Assembly: GCA_958295775.1 (NCBI GenBank)
Contig: CATQHC010000008.1
Location: 178,711-242,710 of the forward strand
Length of the DNA: 64,000 nucleotides
Source: Chloroflexota bacterium
GTDB lineage: Bacteria; Chloroflexota; UBA11872; VXOZ01
Reading direction: 5' to 3'
Shown: one piece after another, positions 16,453 to 25,497 of the stretch
Layout of the letters: each line of letters opens with the position of its first letter
How positions within the stretch are numbered: position 1 is the stretch's first letter
The notes under the pieces: generated by a model
What the model saw: only the letters and a program-made list of their open reading frames with translations
Told to the model about the DNA's origin: nothing
Databases searched by the model: none
Position numbers and translations under genes: made by a program

Positions 16453-17433
16453 TCAGATCACCGAATGGTAGATGGCGTCCACGAGTTCCATGGTCTTGGT
16501 GGCGTCGGTGAAGTTGGTGTCGGGCTGGCGGCCGGTCTTGATGCAATCGATGAAGTGACGGCTTTCGCCGAAGAAGCCGTACGCGTGGTAGCGCGCGTCA
16601 TTCCCGGCGGTCTCGTTTACGTCCAACACTGTCGGCTCGTCTTTGCCGTCGGCGTAGACTCTGGCCGTATTGTCCGGGTCGATGTAGGCGGTAATGCCCT
16701 TGCCGTGAATCTCGAAGATGTGCCGACGGGTACCGGCAACCCAATTCGCCTGTAGAAAGCCGGTACAGCCGTTCTCAAAGCGCATGAGCGCATTAAAGAC
16801 GTTTGGATAGTCGGCGTACTCTTCGCGCACGTCGCTGGCTACTGCCGCCACGTCGCTCCCGCCCAGCCAGCGGCAGACGTCCACCGCGTGAACCGCATCG
16901 CAACTGAGGATGTCGGTCGCGCCGCCGTAATAGGGCAGATCGCCAGCGGGGGTGAACTGGTGCTTGAGGAACACCGATTGAAACTGGATGATGGGTCCAC
17001 GGGCTTCCACCTGAGCGCGCACTTCGCGCATGAGCGGGATGAAGCGGCGGTTGAACGCCGTCATGGTGAGCGCGCCGTACTTGGCAGCGGTCTTCGCCAT
17101 GCTGCTCGTTTGAAATGCGTTGAGTCCCGGCGGCTTTTCCACGAAGAGGTTGTGCCCGCGTTGCAGGACGTTTATCGAAATATCGTAGAGGTGGTGCGGC
17201 GGCATGAGGCAGTACACACCATCCGGCTTCTCGGTATCGAGCATCTCGCGGTAGTCCGAGTATGTCTTGGCAATGTTGAAACGGGCAGCCGTATTCTGCA
17301 GCCGCTCGGCGTCGAGATCGCAGGAGGCAGCAACCTCAACATCGTCCATCTCGCTCAACGACGGATAGTGCATGGCGTTGGCAAGACTGCCGGCGCCGAT
17401 CATACAGATTCGGACTTTATCCATGCTAGCCAT
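16453..17433 (-). CDS. Gfo/Idh/MocA family oxidoreductase
   Basis: 326 residues: N-terminal Rossmann domain (CMIGAGSLANAMHYPSL near residue 11, EKPPGLNAFQ near 100) and a C-terminal Gfo/Idh alpha/beta domain. The EKP motif lysine is the conserved catalytic/NAD(P)-binding residue. DAVHAVDVCRWLGG gives the histidine-containing helix used for substrate binding. The start ATG follows GGAGGTCCTG. The family oxidises or reduces sugars, inositols and their derivatives with NAD(P). The substrate is not inferable, although an SMP-30 lactonase gene is divergently placed upstream and could act in the same sugar-acid route. Confidence 0.9.
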   Translation of the reverse strand: MASMDKVRICMIGAGSLANAMHYPSLSEMDDVEVAASCDLDAERLQNTAARFNIAKTYSDYREMLDTEKPDGVYCLMPPHHLYDISINVLQRGHNLFVEKPPGLNAFQTSSMAKTAAKYGALTMTAFNRRFIPLMREVRAQVEARGPIIQFQSVFLKHQFTPAGDLPYYGGATDILSCDAVHAVDVCRWLGGSDVAAVASDVREEYADYPNVFNALMRFENGCTGFLQANWVAGTRRHIFEIHGKGITAYIDPDNTARVYADGKDEPTVLDVNETAGNDARYHAYGFFGESRHFIDCIKTGRQPDTNFTDATKTMELVDAIYHSVI

Positions 17434-17570
17434 CAGGACCTCCGTATGGGGGTGTTTTCGTCAGGTTTCACTTGCGCACCATGATAAAAGCCGTAGGGGC
17501 GAAACACAAGCAATCGGGCGTTTCAAGAACACGGCGTATGCCCGGCACAAGAGGAAACAATCCTCTCGCC

Positions 17571-17612
17571 ACCCAATGTAGGGGCACGACATGTCGTGCC
17601 CCTACATTGGGT
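17571..17612. repeat. Perfect 42-bp palindrome
   Basis: Two 21-base arms meet without a spacer at 17591/17592: the left arm begins ACCCAATGTAGGGG and the right arm is its exact complement ending CCCCTACATTGGGT. The core is GGGGCACGACATGTCGTGCCCC. It lies in the 302-bp space between two divergently transcribed genes. It would extrude as a cruciform or fold as a very stable RNA hairpin. Confidence 0.95.
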
Positions 17613-17735
17613 GAAGGCTGCAATAGAAGGTGAGGGTGGCAGGCGCTGCGTTCGCCATTGCAGTGAGAAAGAGTCTATTATCAGAGGTGGTTTCTACCAA
17701 GCAACTCGAGTGGGACTAAAGGGAGAAGTGCAACT

Positions 17736-18614
17736 GTGGAAAGCGCTGTCGAGCTCTTAGTAGATCAACACGCCTTGGTGGGCGAGGGGCCGCTGTGGGA
17801 CGAGGAGCAGCAGGTCCTCTACTGGGTGGACATTCTTAGTTCCAAACTCTTCATCTACGATCCGGCCTCGGGCGAGAATCGTGCGATTGACGTCGGCCAA
17901 CACGTCGGCACGGTGGTAACCCGCGCTTCCGGCGGGTTGATGCTGGCAGTGCGGGCGGGCTTCGCCGCATTTGACCTAGAGACTCAGGAACTTACCCTCA
18001 TTGCCAATCCGGAAGCGGACATTTCTGGCAATCGCTTCAACGACGGCAAGTGCGATCCGGCGGGCCGCTTCTGGGCGGGCACAATGGCCTACGAAAACCC
18101 CAAGGACTCGGGCAGCCTCTACCGCCTCGATACTGACCTGAGCGTCCATAGGATGTTCGGCGGCGTGGCAATCTCTAACGGTATTGTCTGGAGTCTCGAC
18201 CACACGACGATGTACTACATCGATACCTTGCGCAAGAACGTGCGCGCCTTCGACTACGACAACGACACGGGCGCTATTGCTAACGAGCGTGTGGCGATCG
18301 ACGTGCCTGAGGAAATCGGGATGCCGGACGGGATGGCGATCGATAGCGAAGGCATGCTCTGGGTTGCCCACTACGGCGGGTCGTGCGTGAGCCGCTGGAA
18401 TCCCAATCCGGCGGAACTCTTGGAGAAGATTGACTTGCCGGTTACCCAGGTTACGGCCTGCGCGTTCGGCGGACCCAATCTGGATACCCTCTTCATTACC
18501 TCGGCTGCTCAGGAGCTCGACGCCGAAGCACTGGCACAGCAACCACTGGCCGGCGGGCTCTTTGCCGTAAAGACGCCGTATCAGGGCGTGCCGTCGTTTC
18601 GCTTTGGCGGCTGA
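17736..18614 (+). CDS. SMP-30/gluconolactonase family protein
   Basis: 292-residue six-bladed propeller of the SMP-30/LRE group. Metal ligands expected from the family are seen as Glu in VGEGPLWD (about 18), Asn in RFNDGKCDPAGRFWAGTM (about 100) and Asp in MPDGMAIDSEG (about 200). Members hydrolyse sugar lactones such as gluconolactone to aldonic acids with Ca, Zn or Mn. The start is GTG 17736 after GGGAGAAG. There is no signal peptide, so it acts in the cytoplasm. The divergent Gfo/Idh dehydrogenase could supply a lactone. A second, only distantly similar SMP-30 gene is at 26512. Confidence 0.9.
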   Translation: MESAVELLVDQHALVGEGPLWDEEQQVLYWVDILSSKLFIYDPASGENRAIDVGQHVGTVVTRASGGLMLAVRAGFAAFDLETQELTLIANPEADISGNRFNDGKCDPAGRFWAGTMAYENPKDSGSLYRLDTDLSVHRMFGGVAISNGIVWSLDHTTMYYIDTLRKNVRAFDYDNDTGAIANERVAIDVPEEIGMPDGMAIDSEGMLWVAHYGGSCVSRWNPNPAELLEKIDLPVTQVTACAFGGPNLDTLFITSAAQELDAEALAQQPLAGGLFAVKTPYQGVPSFRFGG

Positions 18615-18706
18615 GAGGCAGACTGCAAGGCAATCGTTTCAAGGTTTGATCGGGGAACATCACCAGCACGACGCTAATATCTGAATTCAAGGAAGGCATT
18701 TGGCAT

Positions 18707-19834
18707 ATGGAATCGCTCGCGCGGCGGCATGACTTCATCGGTGTGGAAGACGCGACTTACCTCTATACCGGCGCGGAATCCGCGCCATTGAAATCGCAAG
18801 CGCAGACGCTGGAGCGTTACTTGCAAGAGCGCGCACACGGTGAGGCCGGGCGAGCGGAACACATCCACACAGAGCAACGCTGCAAGCGGCGCCTTGCTGA
18901 CGTCATGGGCTGTGCTGCTGATGACATTGGCCTCGTGGGCAGCGCATCGGAGGCAATTGTTCTCATCGCCAGCGGCGTTGACTTCAAGCCCGGCGACAAC
19001 ATCGTGACCAATGATCTGGAATTCCCTAGCACGGTGTTGCCTTGGATACAGATGAAGGAACACGGCGTTGCGGTGCGCTTGGTGCGCAGCCGGGACTGGC
19101 AATTCACGCCCGAGGACGTAGTAGCGCAGATCGACGAGCGCACGCGCCTGGTGGCGGTGAGCCACGTGAGCTATCTCTCCGGCCTGCGGCTGGACCTGGC
19201 GCCGATCGCGCACGCGGCCCACGCCCACGATGCGCTGCTGCTGGCTGACGTAACGCAGTCACTGGGGGTGGTTCCGGTTGCGGTAGCGGACTATGACTTT
19301 GCGGTGGCGAGTACGTACAAGTGGCTGCTCGGCATCCACGGCGGCGGCGTGCTCTACTGGAATCGCACGCGGGTACCGGAATTTGCGCCGGGCGCGGTGG
19401 GTTGGTATTCCGTGGATAATTTTCTCAGTGAAGACCGTTTTGAGAAGATTACGTGGAAGCCGACGGCCGAACGCTTTGAACTGGGCATGCCGGCCCATGC
19501 GGCGATCTATGCCCTGGAAAACGGTGTGCGCTATCTACAGCAATTTGGCACTGACCGCATCGGCGCGCACGTGGAAGCGTTGGGCGCTGAACTCATCGAG
19601 GGCTTGCAGGGCCAGGGCTGGACGGTGATGACGCCGGTTGAACGCGCGCGACGGGCGGGCAATATCTCCATCGCCGTGGAAGATGCCGTCACCGTGCGCG
19701 ATGCCCTTATTGAAAAGGACGTACATACGTGGGGCGGCGACGGACGCGTGCGCGCTTCCATCCATCTCTACAACGATAGCTCGGACGTAGAGTCCTACCT
19801 CGCCGCGTTGCGGCCGTTTGCGCCGGGCCGTTGA
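18707..19834 (+). CDS. Class V PLP-dependent aminotransferase
   Basis: 375 residues, fold-type I. The PLP lysine is in ASTYKWLLGIHGGGVLYW (about residue 206), the aspartate pairing with the PLP nitrogen in LLADVTQSLG, and the histidine stacking residue in AVSHVSYLSG. This resembles isopenicillin-N-epimerase/cysteine-desulfurase-like members, but no obvious catalytic cysteine of desulfurases is seen in the expected loop. The start ATG follows AAGGAAGG. Its stop overlaps the next start (TGATG), so it is coupled to the SRPBCC-like gene. Confidence 0.9.
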   Translation: MESLARRHDFIGVEDATYLYTGAESAPLKSQAQTLERYLQERAHGEAGRAEHIHTEQRCKRRLADVMGCAADDIGLVGSASEAIVLIASGVDFKPGDNIVTNDLEFPSTVLPWIQMKEHGVAVRLVRSRDWQFTPEDVVAQIDERTRLVAVSHVSYLSGLRLDLAPIAHAAHAHDALLLADVTQSLGVVPVAVADYDFAVASTYKWLLGIHGGGVLYWNRTRVPEFAPGAVGWYSVDNFLSEDRFEKITWKPTAERFELGMPAHAAIYALENGVRYLQQFGTDRIGAHVEALGAELIEGLQGQGWTVMTPVERARRAGNISIAVEDAVTVRDALIEKDVHTWGGDGRVRASIHLYNDSSDVESYLAALRPFAPGR

Positions 19835-20283
19835 TGGCGTTCAGGCGCGAATTCACGGTCGCGGCGCCGCGAGAAACGGCGGCACAGTTTCACCGCAAGC
19901 GGCACAGCCTCGCTGCCATTACGCCGCCGCCCATCATTGTGCAGATTCAGGACGGTCCGGCGATACTTTCGTCCGGTGACGAAATGCGCTTTACGCTCTG
20001 GCTCGGACCCTTCCCCATTCGCTGGCACGCTGTGATTGAGCCAGTGAGCGACGCCGGCTTTGCCGACAGGCAAATCAGCGGGCCGTTTGCGCATTGGGTC
20101 CACCGGCATACGTTCATCGAGAGCGGAGAAGGCCATACAATGGTAAGGGACGAGATCGAGTACACGTATCGGCGGCATCTCATATGGGGGCTAGTAGGGC
20201 GGCTCTTCGTGTTAGGCTTGCCGCTGCTCTTCGCCTACCGCGCGTGGCGTACTCGAAAGTTGGTAGCGCTGGAAGGCCTCTAG
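19834..20283 (+). CDS. SRPBCC (START-like) family protein
   Basis: 149 residues. The N-terminus FRREFTVAAPRETAAQFH and the later VHRHTFIESGEGHTMVRDEIEYT match the SRPBCC ligand-binding fold as used in COG4276-type proteins. A hydrophobic C-terminal stretch (WGLVGRLFVLGLPLLFAYRAWRT) is the fold's long helix or a membrane contact. It is translationally coupled to the class V aminotransferase by the TGATG junction. The ligand is unknown. Confidence 0.75.
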   Translation: MAFRREFTVAAPRETAAQFHRKRHSLAAITPPPIIVQIQDGPAILSSGDEMRFTLWLGPFPIRWHAVIEPVSDAGFADRQISGPFAHWVHRHTFIESGEGHTMVRDEIEYTYRRHLIWGLVGRLFVLGLPLLFAYRAWRTRKLVALEGL

Positions 20284-20354
20284 ATGAAGTTGACGGAATC
20301 TTTCGGAATCTGCATTCAGAACTCTCAGTACGGGTCTCGTAGCCTCGAGATTGG

Positions 20355-21510
20355 TCAGTCATCATAGAACAAGGCAACATACTCGTCGTAACGGAACACT
20401 CTGCTGCGCGACCTACCCGTAATTTCCTGCAAAATACCACAATTTGCAAATTCGGACACAAGGCCATTGGCCGCGGGGTATGCTACGCCGAGCACTTCCT
20501 GAACATCCTTTACAGAGACAGTTGGATACTCAAATAGGTGTTCAAGAACGCGATGGCCGTTTCCGGCGCGAAATCCCAGTCTTTCATTTATTAGTTCGCG
20601 GTGGCGTTCGCGAAGGTCGAGGATTCGGCGTGCAGTTGAAGTAGCTTGTCTGCTAACCTCTATGACACCTCGCAGGAAGAAGGCAAGCCATTGTTCCCAA
20701 CTTCCAGAGTCGCGCACCGATTGCAATCTGTCATAGTACTGCTGGCGGTTTTGCTTGAAGAAGTGGGAGAGATAGAGAACTGGCTTTAGCAAGACTCCAC
20801 GCTCACAGAGCAAAAACGTGATAAGGAGCCGGCCCACGCGTCCGTTACCGTCTAGGAATGGATGTATTGTTTCAAATTGGGCATGTGCTAGTCCGATCCA
20901 TATAAGAGTTGGGATATTCCCTGGGTCATCAAGAAACTTCTCCAGGTCGCCTAGAGTGTTCTGCACTTCATTTGGAGGAGGCGGAATAAACGCGGCATCA
21001 CCAAGGTTATTCCCCCCCAATCCAATTTTGAGTTGTCCGCAGCTCCCCGGGAGTTAGATGTGAACCGCGCACACCATCAAGAAGGCGGCCATGGATTTGT
21101 CGAATTAGGCGAGCTGGCAAAGGAAGACTCTTAAGTTGATCTAGCCCAAGCTTCATTGCCTCAATATAGTTAATGACCTCGAGTGCATCTCTCAAGGGGC
21201 CAGGGGAGAGGATTCTTGCCTCTGCAGAGAGCACGTCTTGCAGTGTGCTCTGGGTTCCCTCAATCTGACTAGATAGTAGTGCTTCTTGCCGGATGTACAT
21301 CAGTACGAAGAGGTCTGGATCAGGTAATGTTTGAATGGAACCATCAAGTCGCCCTAATGAAAGATCTGCCTCAGACAAAAGTGCCTGCAGTTCGCCAACG
21401 ACTTGGACTGGTGGGTCAGGGGGCAGAGGGAAAGGGTAGAACGCGCGATAACCAGCGCTCTGTTTGATGTATTGCCCGGCTCGGTTCTAGGTAACGCGAC
21501 TGGAGTTCAT
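20355..21510 (-). pseudogene. Fic family protein, inactivated by nonsense and frameshift
   Basis: Aligns along its length with the intact Fic protein at 5059-6219. The frame begins ATG 21510 (MNSSRVT), hits an in-frame TAG at 21489-21487, and resumes as NRAGQYIKQSAGYRAFYPF and SSQIEGT (inhibitory motif). It then meets a run of seven G (complement of C7 at about 21008-21014) that shifts the frame to an early stop. Deleting one G restores QNWIGGNNLGDAAF and the intact HPFLDGNGRVGR core, C-terminal winged-helix region and stop at 20355. Two independent lesions argue for a real pseudogene, although the homopolymer could be a sequencing error. Confidence 0.9.
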
Positions 21511-21681
21511 CAAAGATTGCTTGTTTCTCTGATCAATGGCTGCTATTAAGCACACCCTTAATATACTTGCTATTTCGGTGTTTTGTTAACGAAAAAGCTG
21601 AGTTTCTTACATAAAACAGCCGCTATTGAACGCTATTAACGACTTGCTTAGCAAGGGAGCATTGACAATCAATGCAACGGG

Positions 21682-23097
21682 TCACTCTTGGCGCTCCCGC
21701 GCGGCATTGAAATCCATCAGCGGATAGGGACTCCCCGGGTGTTGGCCCGGCAGCCGGGCCGGCAGAGGTTCGCCTAAGAAGCCTTCCAGGCGTGCGCGTT
21801 GCTTTGCCACCACTTCCGGGTATTGGGCGGCCACATCGGTGAAGTTGTCGCGGTCTGCGTCGACGCGGTAGAGTTTCCATTGCGGCTCGGAGTCCTGGAT
21901 GTTCACCACCGCGTTCCAGGTGTGGTCGCGGACGCTCGCCTCGTAGCCCCAGACAGTGAGCACCCAATCGCGCAGGGACTCTCTCGCGCCGGAGGCGAGC
22001 GGACTATCGCCGGAGGCGAGCGGCCACATGTCCTCGCCGTCCACACGATCGTGGGGCACGTCCAGCCAATTCAAGACCGTGGGCGCCACGTCGATGTGCT
22101 GCACAAAGGGCGTGATGATGGTGTCGCTCGGCCCTTCAGGGTGGCGCACGAGCATGTTCACGCGGGTGTTGTAGGCATTCATGTGGCGTTGGCTCTTGCC
22201 GAATTCGCCGTGCTCGTTCATCTGCGTGCCGTGGTCGGAGGTAAAGACGATGATGGTCTCGTCCAGCAGTCCGCTGTCAGCCAGGTGGTTGAGCAGCACG
22301 CCCATCCACTTGTCAATAAACGTAATCGAGCCGTAGTAGAGTGCTTTGACCCGCTCTTGCTCGGCAACGCTCAGCGGCTCGCCGCGCGGCTGGATCGGTT
22401 CGATGCCCTGCCAGGGCGCATCCATGTAGGCGTCGGCGTAGCTAAACGGCGGGTGCCACGGCTCGTGGGCTTCGAATGAGTCGATCCAAAGGAAGAATGG
22501 ATGCTGGTTACGGCTGTCCTCGATGAACTGAATCGCGCGGCGCATGCACTTGGCGAAGGTGAAGTCCTCTTCCGTGTGGCGGTCCTTCACGTTCCAGAGC
22601 CACTGGCGCAGCCCGAATGGAACGTTGTTAGGATTGTAGGTGTAGCGCTCGGCCTGGAGTTCCTCCTCGGTGCCCAAGCGGTAGGGATCGGCCTCCTGCC
22701 CGCGAAAGAACTCCCAGTTCATGAAGCCCCGGGTGAAGTTCATAGTAGGCTTGAAGAGGTGGTAGGTATCGGCCACGAGGCCCGTGGCATAGCCCGCGCG
22801 GGAGAGCCGCTCGGCCAACGTCTGTTGATGCGGCGGCACGCCGTGCCAGCCGGGCATGCCCGGCGCACCCGGCGACGAGCCGGTGGTGTCAATTGTCCAC
22901 CGCCAGGGAAAGCCGCGAATGCCGGTAAAAAGCGAGCGCCGCGCGGGCACGGTCGGCAGCGCCTCGGCAAACGCGTTCTCGAACCAGACCCCGTCCCGCG
23001 CCATGGCGTCGAGGGTGGGTGTCTGCATGTGTTGCGCGCCCAGATGCCGGATGCAATCGGCGCGGAATGTGTCGAGGCAGATGACGATGCAGTTCAT
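21682..23097 (-). CDS. Sulfatase-superfamily hydrolase with Thr at the formylglycine position
   Basis: 471-residue alkaline-phosphatase-fold protein with the sulfatase layout: metal ligand D in VICLDTF, FTSDHGTQMNEHGEFGK with the second metal pair, and a C-terminal domain. The active-site stretch reads T49-V-P-A-R53-R-SLFTG where sulfatases have (C/S)-x-P-x-R, so the residue converted to formylglycine is Thr (codon ACC). Thr is the nucleophile of nucleotide pyrophosphatase/phosphodiesterases in the same superfamily, so a phosphodiesterase role is conceivable; loss of activity is also possible. A short internal duplication gives PLASGDSPLASG. There is no signal peptide. Confidence 0.85.
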   Translation of the reverse strand: MNCIVICLDTFRADCIRHLGAQHMQTPTLDAMARDGVWFENAFAEALPTVPARRSLFTGIRGFPWRWTIDTTGSSPGAPGMPGWHGVPPHQQTLAERLSRAGYATGLVADTYHLFKPTMNFTRGFMNWEFFRGQEADPYRLGTEEELQAERYTYNPNNVPFGLRQWLWNVKDRHTEEDFTFAKCMRRAIQFIEDSRNQHPFFLWIDSFEAHEPWHPPFSYADAYMDAPWQGIEPIQPRGEPLSVAEQERVKALYYGSITFIDKWMGVLLNHLADSGLLDETIIVFTSDHGTQMNEHGEFGKSQRHMNAYNTRVNMLVRHPEGPSDTIITPFVQHIDVAPTVLNWLDVPHDRVDGEDMWPLASGDSPLASGARESLRDWVLTVWGYEASVRDHTWNAVVNIQDSEPQWKLYRVDADRDNFTDVAAQYPEVVAKQRARLEGFLGEPLPARLPGQHPGSPYPLMDFNAARERQE

Positions 23098-23249
23098 GGG
23101 GGTCTTTCCTATTCGGTATGGAATATTGGGATGCCAGGCTTACTCTTGTCGGTTAGACTCTTGGCCGTTAGTACAGGCGGCAGAGCGAAGGAGGGCATTC
23201 GAGGGGCAAAGAGCTATGGCCCAATAAGCGGTCGGCAGAACGCTCTCCG

Positions 23250-23426
23250 TTATTCCTCGCTTGGCTTACCAACGTCCTTGGGTCTGTCGGCAGCACCTTC
23301 AATCCGAGATACGCGCTGATAAATCTCAAACATGTGGTTGCGCATGCCGCGATTGTCTTCTCGGATTGCGTTCTCGTCCTGCCGGATAAACGCAATTATG
23401 GCAACACCTATGCTGACGGCAACCAA
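23250..23426 (-). CDS. Possible small membrane/coiled-coil protein
   Basis: 58-residue frame from TTG 23426: a hydrophobic start (VAVSIGVAIIAFIRQ) followed by a charged helical stretch (NAIREDNRGMRNHMFEIYQR). That is the mirror of the layout in the neighbouring gene at 23576, which has a coiled coil then a membrane helix. No ATG and no good ribosome site are present, so coding status is doubtful. It may be a decayed relative. Confidence 0.3.
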   Translation of the reverse strand: MVAVSIGVAIIAFIRQDENAIREDNRGMRNHMFEIYQRVSRIEGAADRPKDVGKPSEE

Positions 23427-23529
23427 TGGGCCAAGCGGCTCACGCTCCGATTCTTAATTCCTACTTCGGTAATTCGGCGGACGTGTAGCCAGTCCACTAT
23501 AGTATATCGTGTAGCATGCTGGCAGCGTT

Positions 23530-23538
23530 TAGTATACT
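23530..23538 (+). promoter_or_regulatory. TAGTATACT promoter-like element
   Basis: TAGTATACT ends 37 bases before the ATG of the coiled-coil gene. The same string, at 33-34 bases, precedes both 805-residue membrane-protein genes (48209-48217 and 50809-50817, minus strand). It could serve as an extended -10 element; no convincing -35 was found. Confidence 0.35.
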
Positions 23539-23575
23539 TTGAGCAGACAAACGTTGTGGCAAGGGGGACACCATC

Positions 23576-23881
23576 ATGGCTGCGATGACGACAGAGGAAC
23601 GACTTAGCCGTCTTGAAGGGGTCTATGAGCACTTGTCAACTAAGGATGACTTGGCCACCCTAAGGGGCGAACTGAAAGCCGACGCGGCTGCCCTGAGGGG
23701 TGAAATGAAAGCCGACATGGCCGATCTGAAGGGCGAGCTGACGGCTGACTTGGCCAACCTGAAAGGCGAACTAACGTCTGAAATCCGCGCGATGGAGGTT
23801 CGCCTGATCAAGTGGATGGTTGGGGGCATGGCAGTGTGGGCTGCTGTCCTCATTGGAGGGATGAGACTACTCGGTAGCTAG
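23576..23881 (+). CDS. Coiled-coil protein with C-terminal membrane anchor
   Basis: 101 residues. After a short helix (MTTEERLSRLEGVYEHLST) come four tandem 11-residue units of the form A(D/A)LxGE(L/M)KAD (about residues 26-70), predicted to form a continuous coiled coil. These are followed by a membrane helix at about 78-97 (WMVGGMAVWAAVLIGGMRLL). The order matches DUF1640/CCDC90-type anchored coiled coils found near mobile or stress genes. ATG 23576 is preceded by AAGGGGGAC. The unit repeats are also visible at the DNA level and could vary in copy number. Confidence 0.75.
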   Translation: MAAMTTEERLSRLEGVYEHLSTKDDLATLRGELKADAAALRGEMKADMADLKGELTADLANLKGELTSEIRAMEVRLIKWMVGGMAVWAAVLIGGMRLLGS

Positions 23882-24190
23882 TCTCTTACGGGGACGCGAA
23901 CGGCGCCGAGCGACCGCTGCGGATGAACCGTTTGGACGTATTCACGCGCCGGTCTTCCGGTGCGACACTGCGCTTCTCGAAGTGGGCATTGGTTTAGTTG
24001 AACTCCGTACACCTGGACCTCTCTTAATTGCTGCGCGCCAAGCGCGCTCGTCTCCCCGCAGCAGCGGCATGAGCGTGAAGCGAATGAGAGACGCTCCGCT
24101 GTGTTTGCTTGGATAGGTTGAGGCAGCGCACGGCTCGCTCTTTGCCGTCTTGCCAGGGATTGCAACAGGGGGGCGAGCACTGGTTATCTC
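23882..24190. other. Intergenic region, no feature recognised
   Basis: Convergent space between the coiled-coil gene and the EamA transporter gene. I see no hairpin with a T-tract, no dispersed repeat copy and no plausible reading frame. Confidence 0.5.
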
Positions 24191-25060
24191 TTACTCACGC
24201 CTTTGCGTCCGCAAGGCCAGATAGATGCCGAGCAGGACCAGTGCCCCACCCCCGACCTGCAGCAGCGTGAGATGCTCGTCCAGTATGAAGTACGCGAGAA
24301 TACTCGCGCCCACGGGCTCGCCGAGGATAGCCACGGCTACGACGGCGGCGGAGACGTAGCGCAGCGTCCAGTTGTAGGCGGTGTGGCCCAGGAGTTGCGG
24401 TCCCAGCGCCAGCAGGAGCATGACCAGGTAGGTCGCCGGCGCGTAGCCTGTGAATGACTGTTGCGTGACAAGTGCCGAGATTAGCACCAGCAGCGCAGCC
24501 ATGCCGTAGACTACCGTAATGTACGGCAGGAGGTCGAGCCGCTGGCGCAGGCGCTGTCCCAGCAGGAGGTAGCCGGAGTGAAATACCGCTCCCAGTAGCG
24601 CCAGCGCGTCGCCGTACAAGGCCTGCCCTTCCACCTGAAAGTCGCTGTAGCCGATCAGGATGCCGCCCGTAACCGAGAGTGCGATTCCCCAAACCAGCAG
24701 AGGATGAAGCCGCTCGCGAAAGATAACAACCATGCCAAGCCCTACGAAGATGGGATTGATGGTTACGAGCACCACGGAACTGGCGACCGACGTGTATTCC
24801 AGTGATGCGATCCAGGCGATGAAGTGCAGCCCGAGAAAACTGCCCGCCACCGCCGCAATGAGCCAATCGCGACTGCTCAGCGCTGTGAGGTGGTCCCTGC
24901 GCAGCGTGAGCGTGAGCGGGGCGAGAATGAGTGCGGCGATTCCGAGCCGATAGGCGGCAATGACGAGCACCGGCGCGTCGGCCAGTTTGATGAGAATGGA
25001 CGCGCTGCTGATGATCGCCACGGAAGCGATAAGCGCGAGAATGACGCGGACATACGGCAT
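24191..25060 (-). CDS. EamA/DMT superfamily transporter
   Basis: 289 residues from ATG 25060, which follows AGGAGTTCCC; longer upstream starts lack a site. Two EamA repeats of five helices each give ten membrane segments. Typical features are SASILIKLADAPVLVIAAYR in helix 1, RERLHPLLVWG at the end of the first repeat, and LGEPVGASILAYFILDEHL in helix 9. The family exports amino acids, nucleotides or drugs, or imports sugars; the substrate is not predictable. It stands alone. Confidence 0.92.
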   Translation of the reverse strand: MPYVRVILALIASVAIISSASILIKLADAPVLVIAAYRLGIAALILAPLTLTLRRDHLTALSSRDWLIAAVAGSFLGLHFIAWIASLEYTSVASSVVLVTINPIFVGLGMVVIFRERLHPLLVWGIALSVTGGILIGYSDFQVEGQALYGDALALLGAVFHSGYLLLGQRLRQRLDLLPYITVVYGMAALLVLISALVTQQSFTGYAPATYLVMLLLALGPQLLGHTAYNWTLRYVSAAVVAVAILGEPVGASILAYFILDEHLTLLQVGGGALVLLGIYLALRTQRRE

Positions 25061-25497
25061 GGGAACTCCTGTGGTACGCCACTGTTGCAGAATAGTCGCC
25101 CGCGCGTGCAGACGGCAAGCCTTCATCCGTCATTTTGGTGCAAGCCGGAAGCCAGATAGGCGCTGCACTCCGGTAGACTAAGCCCATAGAGTGTGCGCCA
25201 AGGTCACAGCCTAGGGAGATCCGCGGCCGGGCAATTTGCGCAGCAGACGCCACGCTCTTGACGTCTGTCAAATGGGAGCAATTTCCGCCCTTCCCTCGCG
25301 AGGTAGACAAAACGCGGCCCATTTGTTCCAATAAGAGCAGCTTTGAAATCAAGGTGATGAACAAGCGACAATCTCATTTCCCGCAGGTGCCTTGCGAGCC
25401 CAAGTCTGTTGGGTAGAGACGCCCGGCGAGTTGCGACTTCGTGAGCGTTTCCACAATCTCCATGCGGCAACATACGCTGAGAGGACCTTAACGCGCC
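25061..25497. other. Intergenic region between divergent genes
   Basis: This region separates the EamA gene (minus) from the SDR gene (plus) and presumably holds both promoters. I could not identify a convincing -35/-10 pair, repeat or gene in it. Confidence 0.4.

Noticed and set aside
24195..25364. 389-codon minus frame overlapping the EamA gene
   Set aside because: Composition is Arg/His/Gln rich with no membrane pattern; the EamA frame on the same strand is clearly the gene.
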